64,000 bases of DNA from Terrimonas sp. GTDB taxonomy: Bacteria > Bacteroidota > Bacteroidia > Chitinophagales > Chitinophagaceae. The stretch lies in assembly GCF_003075435.1 (NCBI RefSeq), contig NZ_QCZJ01000013.1, positions 1-64,000 on the forward strand. Direction: 5' to 3'. The position numbers were made by a program, and so were the translations under genes. Under the pieces are notes generated by a model. It searched no databases. It was not told the DNA's origin and was given only the letters and a program-made list of their open reading frames with translations. This document shows, one piece after another, positions 1-9,234 of this stretch. Each line of letters opens with the position of its first letter. Within the stretch, counting starts at the first letter, position 1.

Positions 1-29
1 CAATAAATACCTATAATTTTATCAGCTGT

Positions 30-92
30 GAGCATTGATAATTGAGTTTTGTGTGTGGTAACTCAAAATTATCTTTTATTGATGCTCTTTTT
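30..92 (+). terminator. Large nested hairpin with U-tract, probable terminator of an upstream gene
   Basis: The outer arms GAGCAT (30-35) and ATGCTC (82-87) enclose inner complementary arms GATAAT-TGAGTT and AACTCA-AA-ATTATC around a GT-rich loop. A T-run follows at 88-92. The shape fits a Rho-independent terminator for a plus-strand gene ending before the window; an RNA structure in the leader of the next gene is the alternative. Confidence 0.45.
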
Positions 93-178
93 CTCCTCAT
101 TTAACTAGCAACTTGGGTTAATTAAAATGCAATTAAAATAATAAATTGCAGTTATCAACCTTTAATAAACCTAGAAAT

Positions 179-661
179 ATGAAAAAACGTCAACCTCTTT
201 GTGTAATGCTATGCCTGCTGTTCGCGTCTTTTATTCAGGCCCAGGACCCGGAGTCATCGTACACATTTACCCAAAAATTTTTAACTCAGCCCGTAAGTAA
301 TTATTCTTTTCAGGAAACGCTGTCAGCCAGTTACAACGAGAAGAAATATATCCGGTTCAAAAGAATGAGGAATACGGGTATTGTGCTTACCAGTGTAGGC
401 GCGGGCCTACTGGCAACCGGTGTTGTGCTGATTTCTTCCGGAAGCAAAGAAACAGATGACTATAATGGATATTATGATGAGCTTACACCAGGTGATCGTA
501 AAATACTTGGCGGTATTGTTTGTGTTATTTTCGGTCTTGGAATGGAAGGTGGAGGTATTCCACTTTGGGCAATAGGCAGCAGAAAAATGAAACAGTATGG
601 CGGAAGCAGTTTGCGGCTTCAGCCTGCAAAAAATGGAGTGGCGCTGGCATATTCATTCTGA
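179..661 (+). CDS. Exported small protein with two hydrophobic segments, function unknown
   Basis: The product is 160 residues from the ATG at 179, chosen over the in-frame ATG at 146 because it places a clean signal peptide (MKKRQPLCVMLCLLFASFIQAQ) at the N-terminus. After a polar stretch there are two Gly-rich hydrophobic segments, at about residues 55-80 and 108-132, separated by an acidic, Tyr-rich loop; the C-terminus is Ser/Tyr/Phe. This looks like an exported or inner-membrane protein of the small two-segment type frequent in Bacteroidota. I do not recognise a family. It stands alone, with a hairpin upstream and the toxin-antitoxin pair downstream. Confidence 0.7.
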   Translation: MKKRQPLCVMLCLLFASFIQAQDPESSYTFTQKFLTQPVSNYSFQETLSASYNEKKYIRFKRMRNTGIVLTSVGAGLLATGVVLISSGSKETDDYNGYYDELTPGDRKILGGIVCVIFGLGMEGGGIPLWAIGSRKMKQYGGSSLRLQPAKNGVALAYSF

Positions 662-737
662 TGTAATTATCAGTCAGATCGTTACTTATATTAAAATAAT
701 AATAATTGTAATATTTATCTATTTACTGGAATATTTA

Positions 738-745
738 TATATTTG
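738..745 (+). promoter_or_regulatory. Bacteroidota -7 element for higBA
   Basis: TATATTTG matches the TAnnTTTG -7 consensus of the Bacteroidota housekeeping sigma factor and lies 17 bases before the toxin start codon. No convincing -33 TTG was found at the usual spacing. Confidence 0.4.
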
Positions 746-762
746 TAAAGGTTATTATTACA

Positions 763-1077
763 ATGGTTATCATTTCAAAAACCATATTGCAAACCTTCAT
801 TAATGAACACCCTGGCAGTGCAGCTGCTTTGGAAAAGTGGTATGAAGAAACAAAAACTGCGGATTGGAAAAACTTTGCTGAATTAAAAAATACATTTAAT
901 ACAACAGGTAGTGTTGGAAATGACAGGTACATCTTCGATATAAAGGGGAATCAATATCGCTTAATTGCATTAATAATATTTAAAGTAAGAACAGTTTTTA
1001 TTCTTTTTATTGGAACACATAAAGAATATGACAAAATAAACGCGGGGAAAGTTATTTATAAAAAATGGGGAATATGA
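763..1077 (+). CDS. higB: HigB-family mRNA interferase toxin
   Basis: A 104-residue protein with the features of the HigB branch of RelE-type toxins (type II toxin-antitoxin): an N-terminal helical part with an ADWKNFAELK segment, a central GNDRYIFDIKGNQYRLI beta-strand block, and a C-terminal IGTHKEYDKINA segment. Toxins of this family cleave mRNA on the ribosome. The gene lies directly upstream of an XRE-type antitoxin gene and overlaps it by 13 bases, the toxin-first order typical of higBA. The family assignment rests on the sequence pattern; activity is inferred. Confidence 0.85.
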   Translation: MVIISKTILQTFINEHPGSAAALEKWYEETKTADWKNFAELKNTFNTTGSVGNDRYIFDIKGNQYRLIALIIFKVRTVFILFIGTHKEYDKINAGKVIYKKWGI

Positions 1078-1451
1078 AGTACGAAATTAATTCCAGAAAA
1101 GGCTATCATGAAACTATGATAGCTATTTATAAATTGATGGATAAAGGCGAAGCAAATTTATCGGTAAGTGAACTGAAAAAATTGGCGGAGATGTCTGTTG
1201 CCGCAGAAAAATATGAAGATGAAGTATTAGGTCTTCAGCCTAAAAAAATACCTGAATCAATTGTTGAGATAGTTGAATTAAAAATGTTTGAAAACAAAAT
1301 GACACAGGCAAAACTTGCATCCGCAATTGGTATAGGTCAATCAAAGATTTCTGATATTCTGGCAGGTAAGCGTAAGCCTGATATTCCATTTTTAAAAGGA
1401 GTATACAAAGCGCTTAAAATTGATGGTAATTTTTTGCTGGAGCATTTATAA
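1065..1451 (+). CDS. higA: HigA-type antitoxin with helix-turn-helix domain
   Basis: 128 residues. The N-terminal half is helical and acidic, as expected for a toxin-wrapping region. The C-terminal half (about residues 72-125) is an XRE/Cro helix-turn-helix with the KMTQAKLASAIGIGQSKIS pattern followed by a second helix. HigA antitoxins neutralise the toxin and repress their own promoter. The start overlaps the higB 3' end, implying translational coupling; an alternative ATG lies nine bases downstream at 1074. A strong hairpin terminator follows. Confidence 0.85.
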   Translation: MGNMKYEINSRKGYHETMIAIYKLMDKGEANLSVSELKKLAEMSVAAEKYEDEVLGLQPKKIPESIVEIVELKMFENKMTQAKLASAIGIGQSKISDILAGKRKPDIPFLKGVYKALKIDGNFLLEHL

Positions 1452-1504
1452 TTCCAGTTATACCTATAAAATAACTTTTCTTACACAAACCAGGTATTAA
1501 ACAA

Positions 1505-1529
1505 AAAGGCTGCTTTGTGAGCAGCCTTT
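1505..1529. terminator. Bidirectional terminator between higA and the T9SS-sorted protein gene
   Basis: Perfect stem AAAGGCTGC / GCAGCCTTT around a 7-base loop, lying between two convergent genes, with T-rich ends on both strands. Confidence 0.7.
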
Positions 1530-1550
1530 CGCAGTTGGTTTTGGGGCTAT

Positions 1551-3677
1551 TTAATACTTAACAATTGGTACAATTGTGGATGAGCCCGCCTGTATTATTT
1601 TTAGGTAATAGGCTCCGTTAGCGAGATCGTGAATATCCACAGTAGCAGTTGTTTGGTTTTTGGTAATTAACCTTTTAATAACGAAGCCGTTTATATGGAC
1701 AAGTGCTATTTCGGAAATGCTGCTTGATTCCGGAATTTTTATAAATATTTTTTCCCGGGCCGGGTTAGGGTATATAAATATGGTTAATTTATTCCTGAAA
1801 TCAATGGTTGAAACAGCAGTGTAAATAACTGTTCCATCCCGCTTCACCAGCTTTAAACGGTATTCATTTTTACCATCGGAGGGGTTGGTATCAATGAATT
1901 TATATATTTGATTTTCAGTTATTTGTGTGTATATTGGCTGGCTGATTGATATAAAGCTACTCTGTGCCGAAGCTTTTTCAACCATATAATATTGGTATGC
2001 TGTTTCATCCGCAACCGACCAGCTCAGCAGGATATTTTCGTTTTGTATAGCAGCATTAAAAATTATTGCATTAGCCGGCAGCGGATTATTGGGGTATCCC
2101 AAAGCTCCGGCAAGCGCAAAACTTCCAAAATTGCTGACGGTATTACTGGTAACAGATCCATTGGCTCCCGGTGAGCCCAGGTAACTGCCTGTGCCCGGAT
2201 CAACCCATTGAAATCCATCAAACCACGCAACACGCAAGGCATTCATATCTGTCACGCCTCCGCTGTTGGGGTCAAAAAAGCTTAACTCCACATTACCTGA
2301 GCCGATGCCGCTAATATTCCAGTATTCCAAATGGCTGATATGGTGAATACCCGTCCCTGTTGTGTTACCGATGTTGAGGTATGGATCGCCCCGGATAAAC
2401 TCAACCGTAAAATTTCCGGTTGCATTCCGCACAGCGGCAGGCCTTAGTTTACCGTTTATGCCCACCGGAAAAACAAAATCGCTACCGGAAAGCCCCATTT
2501 TACGAACAGGTCCTTCAATATAAGAAAGATCGGAACCTATATTGGTATAGGGCAGGTTGAAATAGTCATGCAAACCACTTTGAATAATTCCTGTAGAGGT
2601 AAGTGTCAGCAGCGAGGCACCGGAACTGATTATCTTACCATTTTGCAGGGAAAGCGTGCCTGACAAAGATACCGGTCTTAATAATGTAGTAGTGGTATTA
2701 TTAACGATAAGATTGCCAAATGTAATTGTTCCTGAACCACCGCCATCTCCAATGGTTTGGTTTATGCTGAGCAGTTGAACTGCGCCAGGCATATTATCAC
2801 TGCCGATATCTATATATGTTGAGCCCGAAGCAAGTATATTTCCATAAATATTAAAATTGCCTGTATGTATGCCCAGGGAATTGGGTTTGAAAGAAAAGAA
2901 CCCGGAAAGTACATTCAGGTCGTTTTGTATAATGCAATCTCTTGCCGAACCGATACCGGAAAAATTTACATTCGATTCGATATATACATTGCCATAGGTT
3001 CTTCCGGCAAGTGAAGGCCCTGTGCCATTTACCTGGTGGCGGTAAATACTGCCACTATTAAAAGTAGTTACGGCGGCAGGAGCGGAAAGCCCGAAAGGAT
3101 TACCTCCATCTTTACGTATATAAGTTGCGCCACTTTGAAAAACCACAGAGTTTTCATTGGCAGACGTATTGCCGAACGCGTTTCCTCCAAAACCCGCGTT
3201 AGCGGTAAATACAGCGCCGGTAGAAAATATAATAGCATTTGCAGTAGTGGCGGTTAAACGGTGCGCTGTTCCGCCAAAGCTGAGGTTACCATGAACCTGC
3301 GCTGAAAAACCTGGAGTGATATTTAATGCAATAGCATTAATACCTGTAATATTCACAGCAGATCCGGCTGCTATTATAAAATGTGGTGCAGTTACAGTTG
3401 CATTCCCAATGTTGATGCTACTTGCTGCTGCTGCGCTAAAATTTATAACAGCATTGTTATATACGTTTATTTTACCAATACTTTCACTTGAAGGCAAACC
3501 TGTAACGGTTGTATTGGCGTTAAATTGAAGAATATCGTCAGGCGCGGGATTTGTTCTTTGCGGCGACCAGTTGGAGGCTATTGCCCATGAACCTGAGGAT
3601 ACGGTCCATGTATAGGTTTGTTGAGCATTAATAAAGAATGGTGCTGTAATAAGCAGTGTTAGCAGGTGCTTTTTCAT
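1551..3677 (-). CDS. Secreted beta-helix-like surface protein with T9SS type A sorting domain
   Basis: 708 residues. A signal peptide (MKKHLLTLLITAPFFINAQ) is followed by a WSSASNWSPQRxPAPDD-like opening and a long stretch of Asn/Gly/Ser/Thr-rich beta repeats (about residues 60-420), as in parallel beta-helix or autotransporter-like surface proteins. About 430-530 carries a conserved module seen in such proteins (PVGINGKLRPAAV). The last 80 residues form a type IX secretion C-terminal domain: FIYPNPA, then NGAYYLKI and a terminal IVPIVKY. The T9SS would export it across the outer membrane and attach it to the cell surface. The adjacent gldFG genes fit a gliding/T9SS organism. The ligand or role is unknown; adhesin is a guess. 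Confidence 0.8.
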   Translation of the reverse strand: MKKHLLTLLITAPFFINAQQTYTWTVSSGSWAIASNWSPQRTNPAPDDILQFNANTTVTGLPSSESIGKINVYNNAVINFSAAAASSINIGNATVTAPHFIIAAGSAVNITGINAIALNITPGFSAQVHGNLSFGGTAHRLTATTANAIIFSTGAVFTANAGFGGNAFGNTSANENSVVFQSGATYIRKDGGNPFGLSAPAAVTTFNSGSIYRHQVNGTGPSLAGRTYGNVYIESNVNFSGIGSARDCIIQNDLNVLSGFFSFKPNSLGIHTGNFNIYGNILASGSTYIDIGSDNMPGAVQLLSINQTIGDGGGSGTITFGNLIVNNTTTTLLRPVSLSGTLSLQNGKIISSGASLLTLTSTGIIQSGLHDYFNLPYTNIGSDLSYIEGPVRKMGLSGSDFVFPVGINGKLRPAAVRNATGNFTVEFIRGDPYLNIGNTTGTGIHHISHLEYWNISGIGSGNVELSFFDPNSGGVTDMNALRVAWFDGFQWVDPGTGSYLGSPGANGSVTSNTVSNFGSFALAGALGYPNNPLPANAIIFNAAIQNENILLSWSVADETAYQYYMVEKASAQSSFISISQPIYTQITENQIYKFIDTNPSDGKNEYRLKLVKRDGTVIYTAVSTIDFRNKLTIFIYPNPAREKIFIKIPESSSISEIALVHINGFVIKRLITKNQTTATVDIHDLANGAYYLKIIQAGSSTIVPIVKY

Positions 3678-3805
3678 GGTAGTTCCCGTTGTGTTGATGA
3701 ATAAAATATAGGCTCACAGGAATTGGTGAAATAGTCAGCGAATGAAAGTTAAGTAAAAATTTATATGTAAAATCAATAATTTTTATGTGTTTGAATACAC
3801 AATTG

Positions 3806-3813
3806 TATTTTTG
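3806..3813 (+). promoter_or_regulatory. -7 element for gldFG
   Basis: TATTTTTG matches TAnnTTTG, 33 bases before the gldF start. No clear -33 TTG was seen at the expected distance. Confidence 0.4.
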
Positions 3814-3846
3814 AGCGTTTCCGATAATCCAGAGTAAACTATTGTA

Positions 3847-4566
3847 ATGGTCGCTATTTTAAAAAAAGAGCTCCGGCAGTTTTTCAGCAGCCTCACAGGC
3901 TATATGGCAATTGTGATTTTTTTGCTGCTCACGGGCTTATCCCTTTTTATTTTTCCCGAAACCAACTTATTTGATTATGGGTATGCTACCCTTGAGCAGT
4001 TTTTTGAAATGGCGCCCTGGGTATTGCTGTTGTTGATACCGGCTATTACCATGCGCAGCTTTGCAGATGAGTTTAAAGGCGGCACTTATGAAATACTGGC
4101 GACAAGGCCCTTGACCAAATGGCAGATCATAACCGGCAAATACCTGGCAAGTCTTGTAGTGGTGATTATTGCTTTACTTCCCACATTAATATATGTATTT
4201 ACAATTAAGCAGCTTTCAACCGGCGGAATAGACACCGGTGGTATTGCTGGTTCTTATATTGGTTTAATTTTTTTGGCCTCGGCGTTTACCGCTATTGGCA
4301 TATGCTGCAGCAGCCTTACGCAAAATGCGGTTGTAGCTTTTTTGCTGAGTGCTTTTGCATGTTTTATTTTATACAATGGGTTTAATGCGGTAAGTAAAAT
4401 CCCGTCTTTACAGGGCGGGTTGGATTATATTATAGAAATGATAGGTATAGATTTTCATTACCGCAGTTTAAGCCGCGGCGCGGTAGACAGCAGGGATATT
4501 ATTTATTTCCTGAGTGTTGTGTTGCTGTTTCTTTTCCTTACCTATAAAAAATTAGTGAATCGTTGA
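3847..4566 (+). CDS. gldF: Gliding motility ABC transporter permease GldF
   Basis: 239 residues with six predicted membrane segments and the ABC-2 permease layout; the N-terminus VAILKKELRQFFSSLTGYMAI and the FADEFKGGTYEILATRPLTKWQII segment are typical of GldF. GldF works with GldG and the ATPase GldA as an ABC transporter needed for gliding in Flavobacterium johnsoniae, though some gliding species lack it. Length is normal for the family. gldG starts four bases after the stop codon, so the two form an operon. gldA is not in this window, which is usual because it is commonly unlinked. Confidence 0.92.
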   Translation: MVAILKKELRQFFSSLTGYMAIVIFLLLTGLSLFIFPETNLFDYGYATLEQFFEMAPWVLLLLIPAITMRSFADEFKGGTYEILATRPLTKWQIITGKYLASLVVVIIALLPTLIYVFTIKQLSTGGIDTGGIAGSYIGLIFLASAFTAIGICCSSLTQNAVVAFLLSAFACFILYNGFNAVSKIPSLQGGLDYIIEMIGIDFHYRSLSRGAVDSRDIIYFLSVVLLFLFLTYKKLVNR

Positions 4567-4570
4567 TCTC

Positions 4571-6280
4571 ATGAAAAAATTGATTCAATCAAAATATAGT
4601 TGGCTTTTGGTGCTGGCAGCGATTGTGCTGGTTAACTATATTGCTTCGCAAATACATACCCGCGTCGATCTGACTTCAGAAAAAAGATATACCATTTCAA
4701 ACGCTACCCGAAGCTTGCTTAAATCCTTAGATGAACCTGCTACCATCACCGTTTTGCTGGATGGTGATTTGCCGGCAGGCTTTAAAAAACTGCAGGGCAG
4801 CACAAGAGATATGCTGCAGGAGTTCAGGGAAATTGCGGGAAACAATATTCAATACTATTTCCGGAGGCCGGGAGATAACTTAAATGATACGGCTAAACTT
4901 ATACTGATTGATTCATTGCAGCGGATGGGCATCAATGCTACTAACGTTCGCGCTCAAACGAAAAAGGGCGAGGGGGAAGAGCAAAGGTTGGTATATCCCG
5001 GAATTATTATTGAATATAAAGACAGGGTTGCGGGTGTTGATTTACTTAAGGGGCAGAGCTCAGTTGATGGTATAAATTCTTTAAATAATGCTGAAGCGCT
5101 TTTAGAATATAAGCTGGCAAATACATTAGATAAGGTAATGCAGGATTCAGTGCCGGTAGTGGGTTATTTAACAGGTAATGGTGAGCCTCTGAATTATGAA
5201 GTATATGATCTTATAGAAAATACGATAAAGCCTAATTATGGTTTCAGTATGCTGCCCATAGACAGTGTGCCGGTTATTCCCGGATTTTTTCATGCCATGC
5301 TGATCATAAAACCAAAACTTGGTTTTACGGAAAGCCAGAAACTGAAAATTGATCAGTATGTTATGCGCGGCGGAAAAGTTTTCTGGCTGGTTGATAAATT
5401 GTTTGCAACGCAGGATAGCTTAAGAAGAAGCGAAGGTTCATTCATAGCGTTTGATATGGGATTAAACCTTGATGATATATTGTTTAAATATGGCGTTCGC
5501 ATAAATTCGGATATAGTACAGGATATGAATTGTACGGAAATACCACAGATTGTAGGTATGATGGGTGATCGCCCACAAATGCAATTAATGCCCTGGGCGT
5601 ATTTTCCGCTGTTATCAGGTAACAATAACAACCCCATTTCAAAAAACCTGGATTACGTGCTTTCGCAGTTTCCGCAATCTATTGATACGGTAAAAGCGCA
5701 GGGTATCAGTAAAACAGTATTGCTGGCAACATCTCCCAATGCACGTATTATAAGCACACCTGCAAAAGTTGAACTAAACAGCGTAAAGAATAAAGAAGAT
5801 CTGGAAACATTTACCAGCGCCAATGTGCCGGTAGCAGTGCTGCTGGAAGGTCAATTTAATTCTTTATACACCAACCGTATTTCGGCTGCAACAAAAGATA
5901 GCTTATCGGACATGTATAAAGCTCCGTTTTTGCCTGTCGCTGCTGAAGCCAATAAAATGATTGTCGTTTCTGACGGAGATATAGTAACCAATGTTGTTTC
6001 ACAACAAAAAGGTCCGTTGCAAATGGGGCAGAATGAATATACTGGTTATGCTTACGCCAATAAAGAATTTTTTCTGAATTGTATGGAGTATCTTATCGGT
6101 AACCCGGGTATATTAGAAACAAGGGGGAAAGATTATACACTCCGCTTATTGGATAAGAAAAAGGTAGAAGAAAGCAGATCAACCTGGCAGATGATCAACC
6201 TGGTGCTACCCTCTGCCTGTATTATTTTGTTCGCGTTTATTTATGCATATATTAAAAAGAGGAAATACCAGGGGGTGTAA
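4571..6280 (+). CDS. gldG: Gliding motility ABC transporter auxiliary protein GldG
   Basis: 569 residues, the usual size for GldG. One membrane segment near the N-terminus (about 12-30) is followed by RVDLTSEKRYTISNATRSLL, the hallmark start of the extracytoplasmic domain. A central DUF4350/ABC-type substrate-binding-like region includes GYLTGNGEP and the FWLVDK strand, and a final membrane segment lies at about 543-560 with a basic tail. Family knowledge places it in the inner membrane next to GldF. The gap to gldF is four bases. Confidence 0.92.
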   Translation: MKKLIQSKYSWLLVLAAIVLVNYIASQIHTRVDLTSEKRYTISNATRSLLKSLDEPATITVLLDGDLPAGFKKLQGSTRDMLQEFREIAGNNIQYYFRRPGDNLNDTAKLILIDSLQRMGINATNVRAQTKKGEGEEQRLVYPGIIIEYKDRVAGVDLLKGQSSVDGINSLNNAEALLEYKLANTLDKVMQDSVPVVGYLTGNGEPLNYEVYDLIENTIKPNYGFSMLPIDSVPVIPGFFHAMLIIKPKLGFTESQKLKIDQYVMRGGKVFWLVDKLFATQDSLRRSEGSFIAFDMGLNLDDILFKYGVRINSDIVQDMNCTEIPQIVGMMGDRPQMQLMPWAYFPLLSGNNNNPISKNLDYVLSQFPQSIDTVKAQGISKTVLLATSPNARIISTPAKVELNSVKNKEDLETFTSANVPVAVLLEGQFNSLYTNRISAATKDSLSDMYKAPFLPVAAEANKMIVVSDGDIVTNVVSQQKGPLQMGQNEYTGYAYANKEFFLNCMEYLIGNPGILETRGKDYTLRLLDKKKVEESRSTWQMINLVLPSACIILFAFIYAYIKKRKYQGV

Positions 6281-6385
6281 CTTCCGGTTAACCCTGGTTT
6301 TGGGTATCTGACACAGACGCCCGGTGTTCCCTCATGATAATGATTTCATGAGCCTGTAATGTTGCCGTCGGCGCTCTGAAATCTT

Positions 6386-7774
6386 TTATGAAATATTCTT
6401 TCTGAACTTCAGGTAGAATGGGATTCCTGCCAATATCAACGCCAGCCCTATGCCTGCTTCTCTTGGTCTTTCAACAATAGTATTAAAAATCAGTATCACA
6501 CAAAACAAAATAAATATTGCCGGGATAACCGGGTAGCCCCAGGTTTTATAAGGGCGGGGCGCATCAGGCATTTTTTTTCGCAGAATAAATACGCCAATTG
6601 TTGTAGCGCCATAATATATGAACGCTGCGAATATGAGCATGTCTGTAATCTGGTCAAAGGTGCCGGAAAGAATAAGCACACAAGCCCATATACCCTGGTA
6701 CCATAATGCGCCTGCAGGCACATGCGCTTTATTTAATTCGCCGGTTTTTTTAAAAAACAAGCCTTCGGCAGCCATCGCGTAATAGGTTCTTGCACTGCTG
6801 AGTATGGTAGCATGCGTACAACCTAATGTGGAGATAACAATAAGTATTGACATGAATAATTGTCCGCCATTTCCCCAGAAAATTTTAACCGCTTCAACAG
6901 CAGCGATGCTGCTGCCCTGCGCATGAACCTGTTCAAGCGAGGGGATTGGCATTAGTGAGAGGTAGGCAAGATTAGCAAGAAAATAAACAATGATCACCAG
7001 CACTAATCCTAGCACAATGCTCAATGGAATATTGCGATGGGGGTTTTTAATTTCTCCTCCTAAAAAGCCAACGGAATTCCATCCTTCATAACCCCAGAAT
7101 GCAGCAAGCATAGCTGTAAATATCGCGCTCATGGTAATGGGGTGGTCTGGTGGTGTTTGCAATGAAAATGCGGAAGATATATCGGCCACAGGACTGCTTA
7201 ATCCAAAAAACACAATCAACAGTATGCCGCCCAGCATCAGGAGTAAAAGAAATGTGCTGAATCCCGCGCCGGTTTTTAAGCCTGTACAATTCAAATACGT
7301 AAGCAGCAATATCAATGCAATGGCAACCAGTTTTTCATTAAAATTGGCAAAGGGATAAAATATACCTGCAATATTTACATCAGCCAGCGATGTAAGTATG
7401 GGTGGAAGATGTATGATATGATTAAGCGATTGTGAAAATACATAGGCAAGACTTGCAATAGCCGCGGTTTTTATTGCAGCAAAATCAGACCAGCCATAGA
7501 GATAGGCGAAGAAGCGCCCGTAGATTTTTTTATAGTAAGCATACTCACCACCTGTATCAGCCAGCATGCCCGCAAGCTCAGCATTACTTAATGCACCAAA
7601 TAAAGTTATTATTCCGCCCAGCACCCAGCACACAAGCACCCAGCCAGGTGCATGCAGTTCGGCTGCCATGGGCGCTACTTTTTTATACACGCCTGAGCCG
7701 ATGATATTACCGATAACAATTACTATTGCCAGTTTTAAACCAAGCGAGCGGGTGAGGTGCGATGATGAGGACAT
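6386..7774 (-). CDS. APC-superfamily amino acid permease
   Basis: 462 residues with about 12 membrane segments. Transmembrane segment 1 carries the substrate-backbone binding motif GNIIGSGVY, typical of the amino acid-polyamine-organocation (APC) superfamily and close to the LAT/SteT branch; FWGYEGWNSVGFLGGEIKNP near the middle (TM6 region) is also characteristic. The protein should import or exchange amino acids across the inner membrane. The substrate cannot be read from the sequence. It is monocistronic, convergent with gldG. Confidence 0.88.
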   Translation of the reverse strand: MSSSSHLTRSLGLKLAIVIVIGNIIGSGVYKKVAPMAAELHAPGWVLVCWVLGGIITLFGALSNAELAGMLADTGGEYAYYKKIYGRFFAYLYGWSDFAAIKTAAIASLAYVFSQSLNHIIHLPPILTSLADVNIAGIFYPFANFNEKLVAIALILLLTYLNCTGLKTGAGFSTFLLLLMLGGILLIVFFGLSSPVADISSAFSLQTPPDHPITMSAIFTAMLAAFWGYEGWNSVGFLGGEIKNPHRNIPLSIVLGLVLVIIVYFLANLAYLSLMPIPSLEQVHAQGSSIAAVEAVKIFWGNGGQLFMSILIVISTLGCTHATILSSARTYYAMAAEGLFFKKTGELNKAHVPAGALWYQGIWACVLILSGTFDQITDMLIFAAFIYYGATTIGVFILRKKMPDAPRPYKTWGYPVIPAIFILFCVILIFNTIVERPREAGIGLALILAGIPFYLKFRKNIS

Positions 7775-7820
7775 GAATTAGTTTTGGTGAAAGAGGTTAA
7801 GATAAAGATTTATTTTGAGA

Positions 7821-7858
7821 AAAATAAAAAGCCATACACCCTTATCAGGTATATGGCC
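7821..7858 (-). terminator. Terminator downstream of the beta-propeller lipoprotein gene
   Basis: Stem GCCATACACC / GGTATATGGC (one mismatch) at 7831-7857. On the minus strand it is followed by an almost pure T-run (7830 down to 7821). Confidence 0.7.
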
Positions 7859-7878
7859 GAAGTATAAAAATAGAGGGT

Positions 7879-9132
7879 CTAATTCTTCAATGCATATTTG
7901 CTGAGAAAGCGTATATTTTTAGTATTGCTGTAATCATACTGGTATAGCCCATTATCTGTTACTACCATTGCATGTTTATTGCCCGCGATAATATCATAAG
8001 AGTTCTCAATATTAATGCTGCTCAACTGCTTCAGTCCGGATACATTAGCGGCGTCATACAATCTCACCCCACTTTTATCATCGCAAACAAAAAGCAGGTC
8101 GCCATCTTTACAAAGCCCTTTTGGCTTTGTAAGATTATACGCTTTAACCAATGTAGGATTCATCAGGTCTTTAATATCAATTACATTCAATTCGTTAGCA
8201 GCGCCACCGCAGGAGGTGCCGGCATGCAATGTAACATATGCGTATCTTCCGTCAGTAACCACAGGATCACAGGCGCGGCCATGTGAAAATTCACCCAGCT
8301 TCACAGGTGCAAGAGGATTGGTCATATCATACATAAACATTCCTGTCATAGAACCTAAAAACAATTTTCCTTCAAAGGGATATATTGTTTCCAGGTCAAA
8401 GCCGGCATAATACGTAGTATCAAACCTGGGAGAGGAAGGAGTTGAGATATCCACAATGCCCAAAGAATGTGATTCCTGTAATGCATAAAGATGATCGTTC
8501 ATTAATACCATGCTTGCCATAGAGCCTGCTGTTCCGCTATTTGATTTTGGGCCGCTGTTTGATTGTGCTGAAGTGGCATACATGCAATTCGCGCAATCTG
8601 CCCAAATGGTATTTACTTCTACTGTTGTATCTTTTTTAATTACTGCTGCAACGATCATGTCAGGCGCTGTATTATCATAATAGTAATAACGATGGTAAAA
8701 ATTCTTTATATAGTTTACTACAGTAGCCTTTTTAGGGTTACTGATATCAATAGCCAGCAGATCTGTATAGGTATCGGCATAGAGTATATTATCTCTTACC
8801 GCAATATCAAGATTACCCGGAATATTTAAAAAAGCCACCTGTTTAGGCTTGGAAGGATTGCTGTTGTCAATGATATGAATACCTTTTTCAACTTCGTTCA
8901 AATAAATATATTGCCCTTTAATATACAATTTTCCTGCAGTTTTAACGGGTTCTGATATACTGCCGTTAAGTGCAGCAAATATTTCAGCTCTTGATTTCAG
9001 CACCGGGGTTGTGATAGTGTAGGTATATGTTTGCTTTTTAGAGGCATTATCTTTTGAGCATCCGGAAAAGATAACAAGCAGTAATACGATGGCTGTAGCA
9101 ATGCCGGGCTTTGTGGTGATATGGAGGGTCAT
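7879..9132 (-). CDS. LVIVP-repeat beta-propeller lipoprotein
   Basis: 417 residues from the ATG at 9132, preferred over the in-frame start at 9156 because the signal peptide then reads MTLHITTKPGIATAIVLLLV and ends in the lipobox FSGC. The mature part has repeated blades with the pattern xLYxxxxxxLxVIDIxxPxxP (for example DNILYADTYTDLLAIDISNP and GIVDISTPSSP), the LVIVP repeat of Bacteroidota surface proteins. This predicts a beta-propeller anchored to a membrane. No catalytic motif was seen. Its promoter region faces the AraC-type regulator, so the two may share control. Confidence 0.75.
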   Translation of the reverse strand: MTLHITTKPGIATAIVLLLVIFSGCSKDNASKKQTYTYTITTPVLKSRAEIFAALNGSISEPVKTAGKLYIKGQYIYLNEVEKGIHIIDNSNPSKPKQVAFLNIPGNLDIAVRDNILYADTYTDLLAIDISNPKKATVVNYIKNFYHRYYYYDNTAPDMIVAAVIKKDTTVEVNTIWADCANCMYATSAQSNSGPKSNSGTAGSMASMVLMNDHLYALQESHSLGIVDISTPSSPRFDTTYYAGFDLETIYPFEGKLFLGSMTGMFMYDMTNPLAPVKLGEFSHGRACDPVVTDGRYAYVTLHAGTSCGGAANELNVIDIKDLMNPTLVKAYNLTKPKGLCKDGDLLFVCDDKSGVRLYDAANVSGLKQLSSINIENSYDIIAGNKHAMVVTDNGLYQYDYSNTKNIRFLSKYALKN

Positions 9133-9234
9133 GGCAATGATTTTGCATAGTGACATTGAAGAAACAGTAAACGTTGCGTGGGTTTAATGATATTTCGTAC
9201 ATTAGGACCACGCATATTATTAAGAGCAGGCATT

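Noticed and set aside
6331-6352. Terminator between gldG and the permease gene (CTCATGA / TCATGAG)
   Set aside because: Only seven pairs with no T-run on either side, so I left it out of the annotation.
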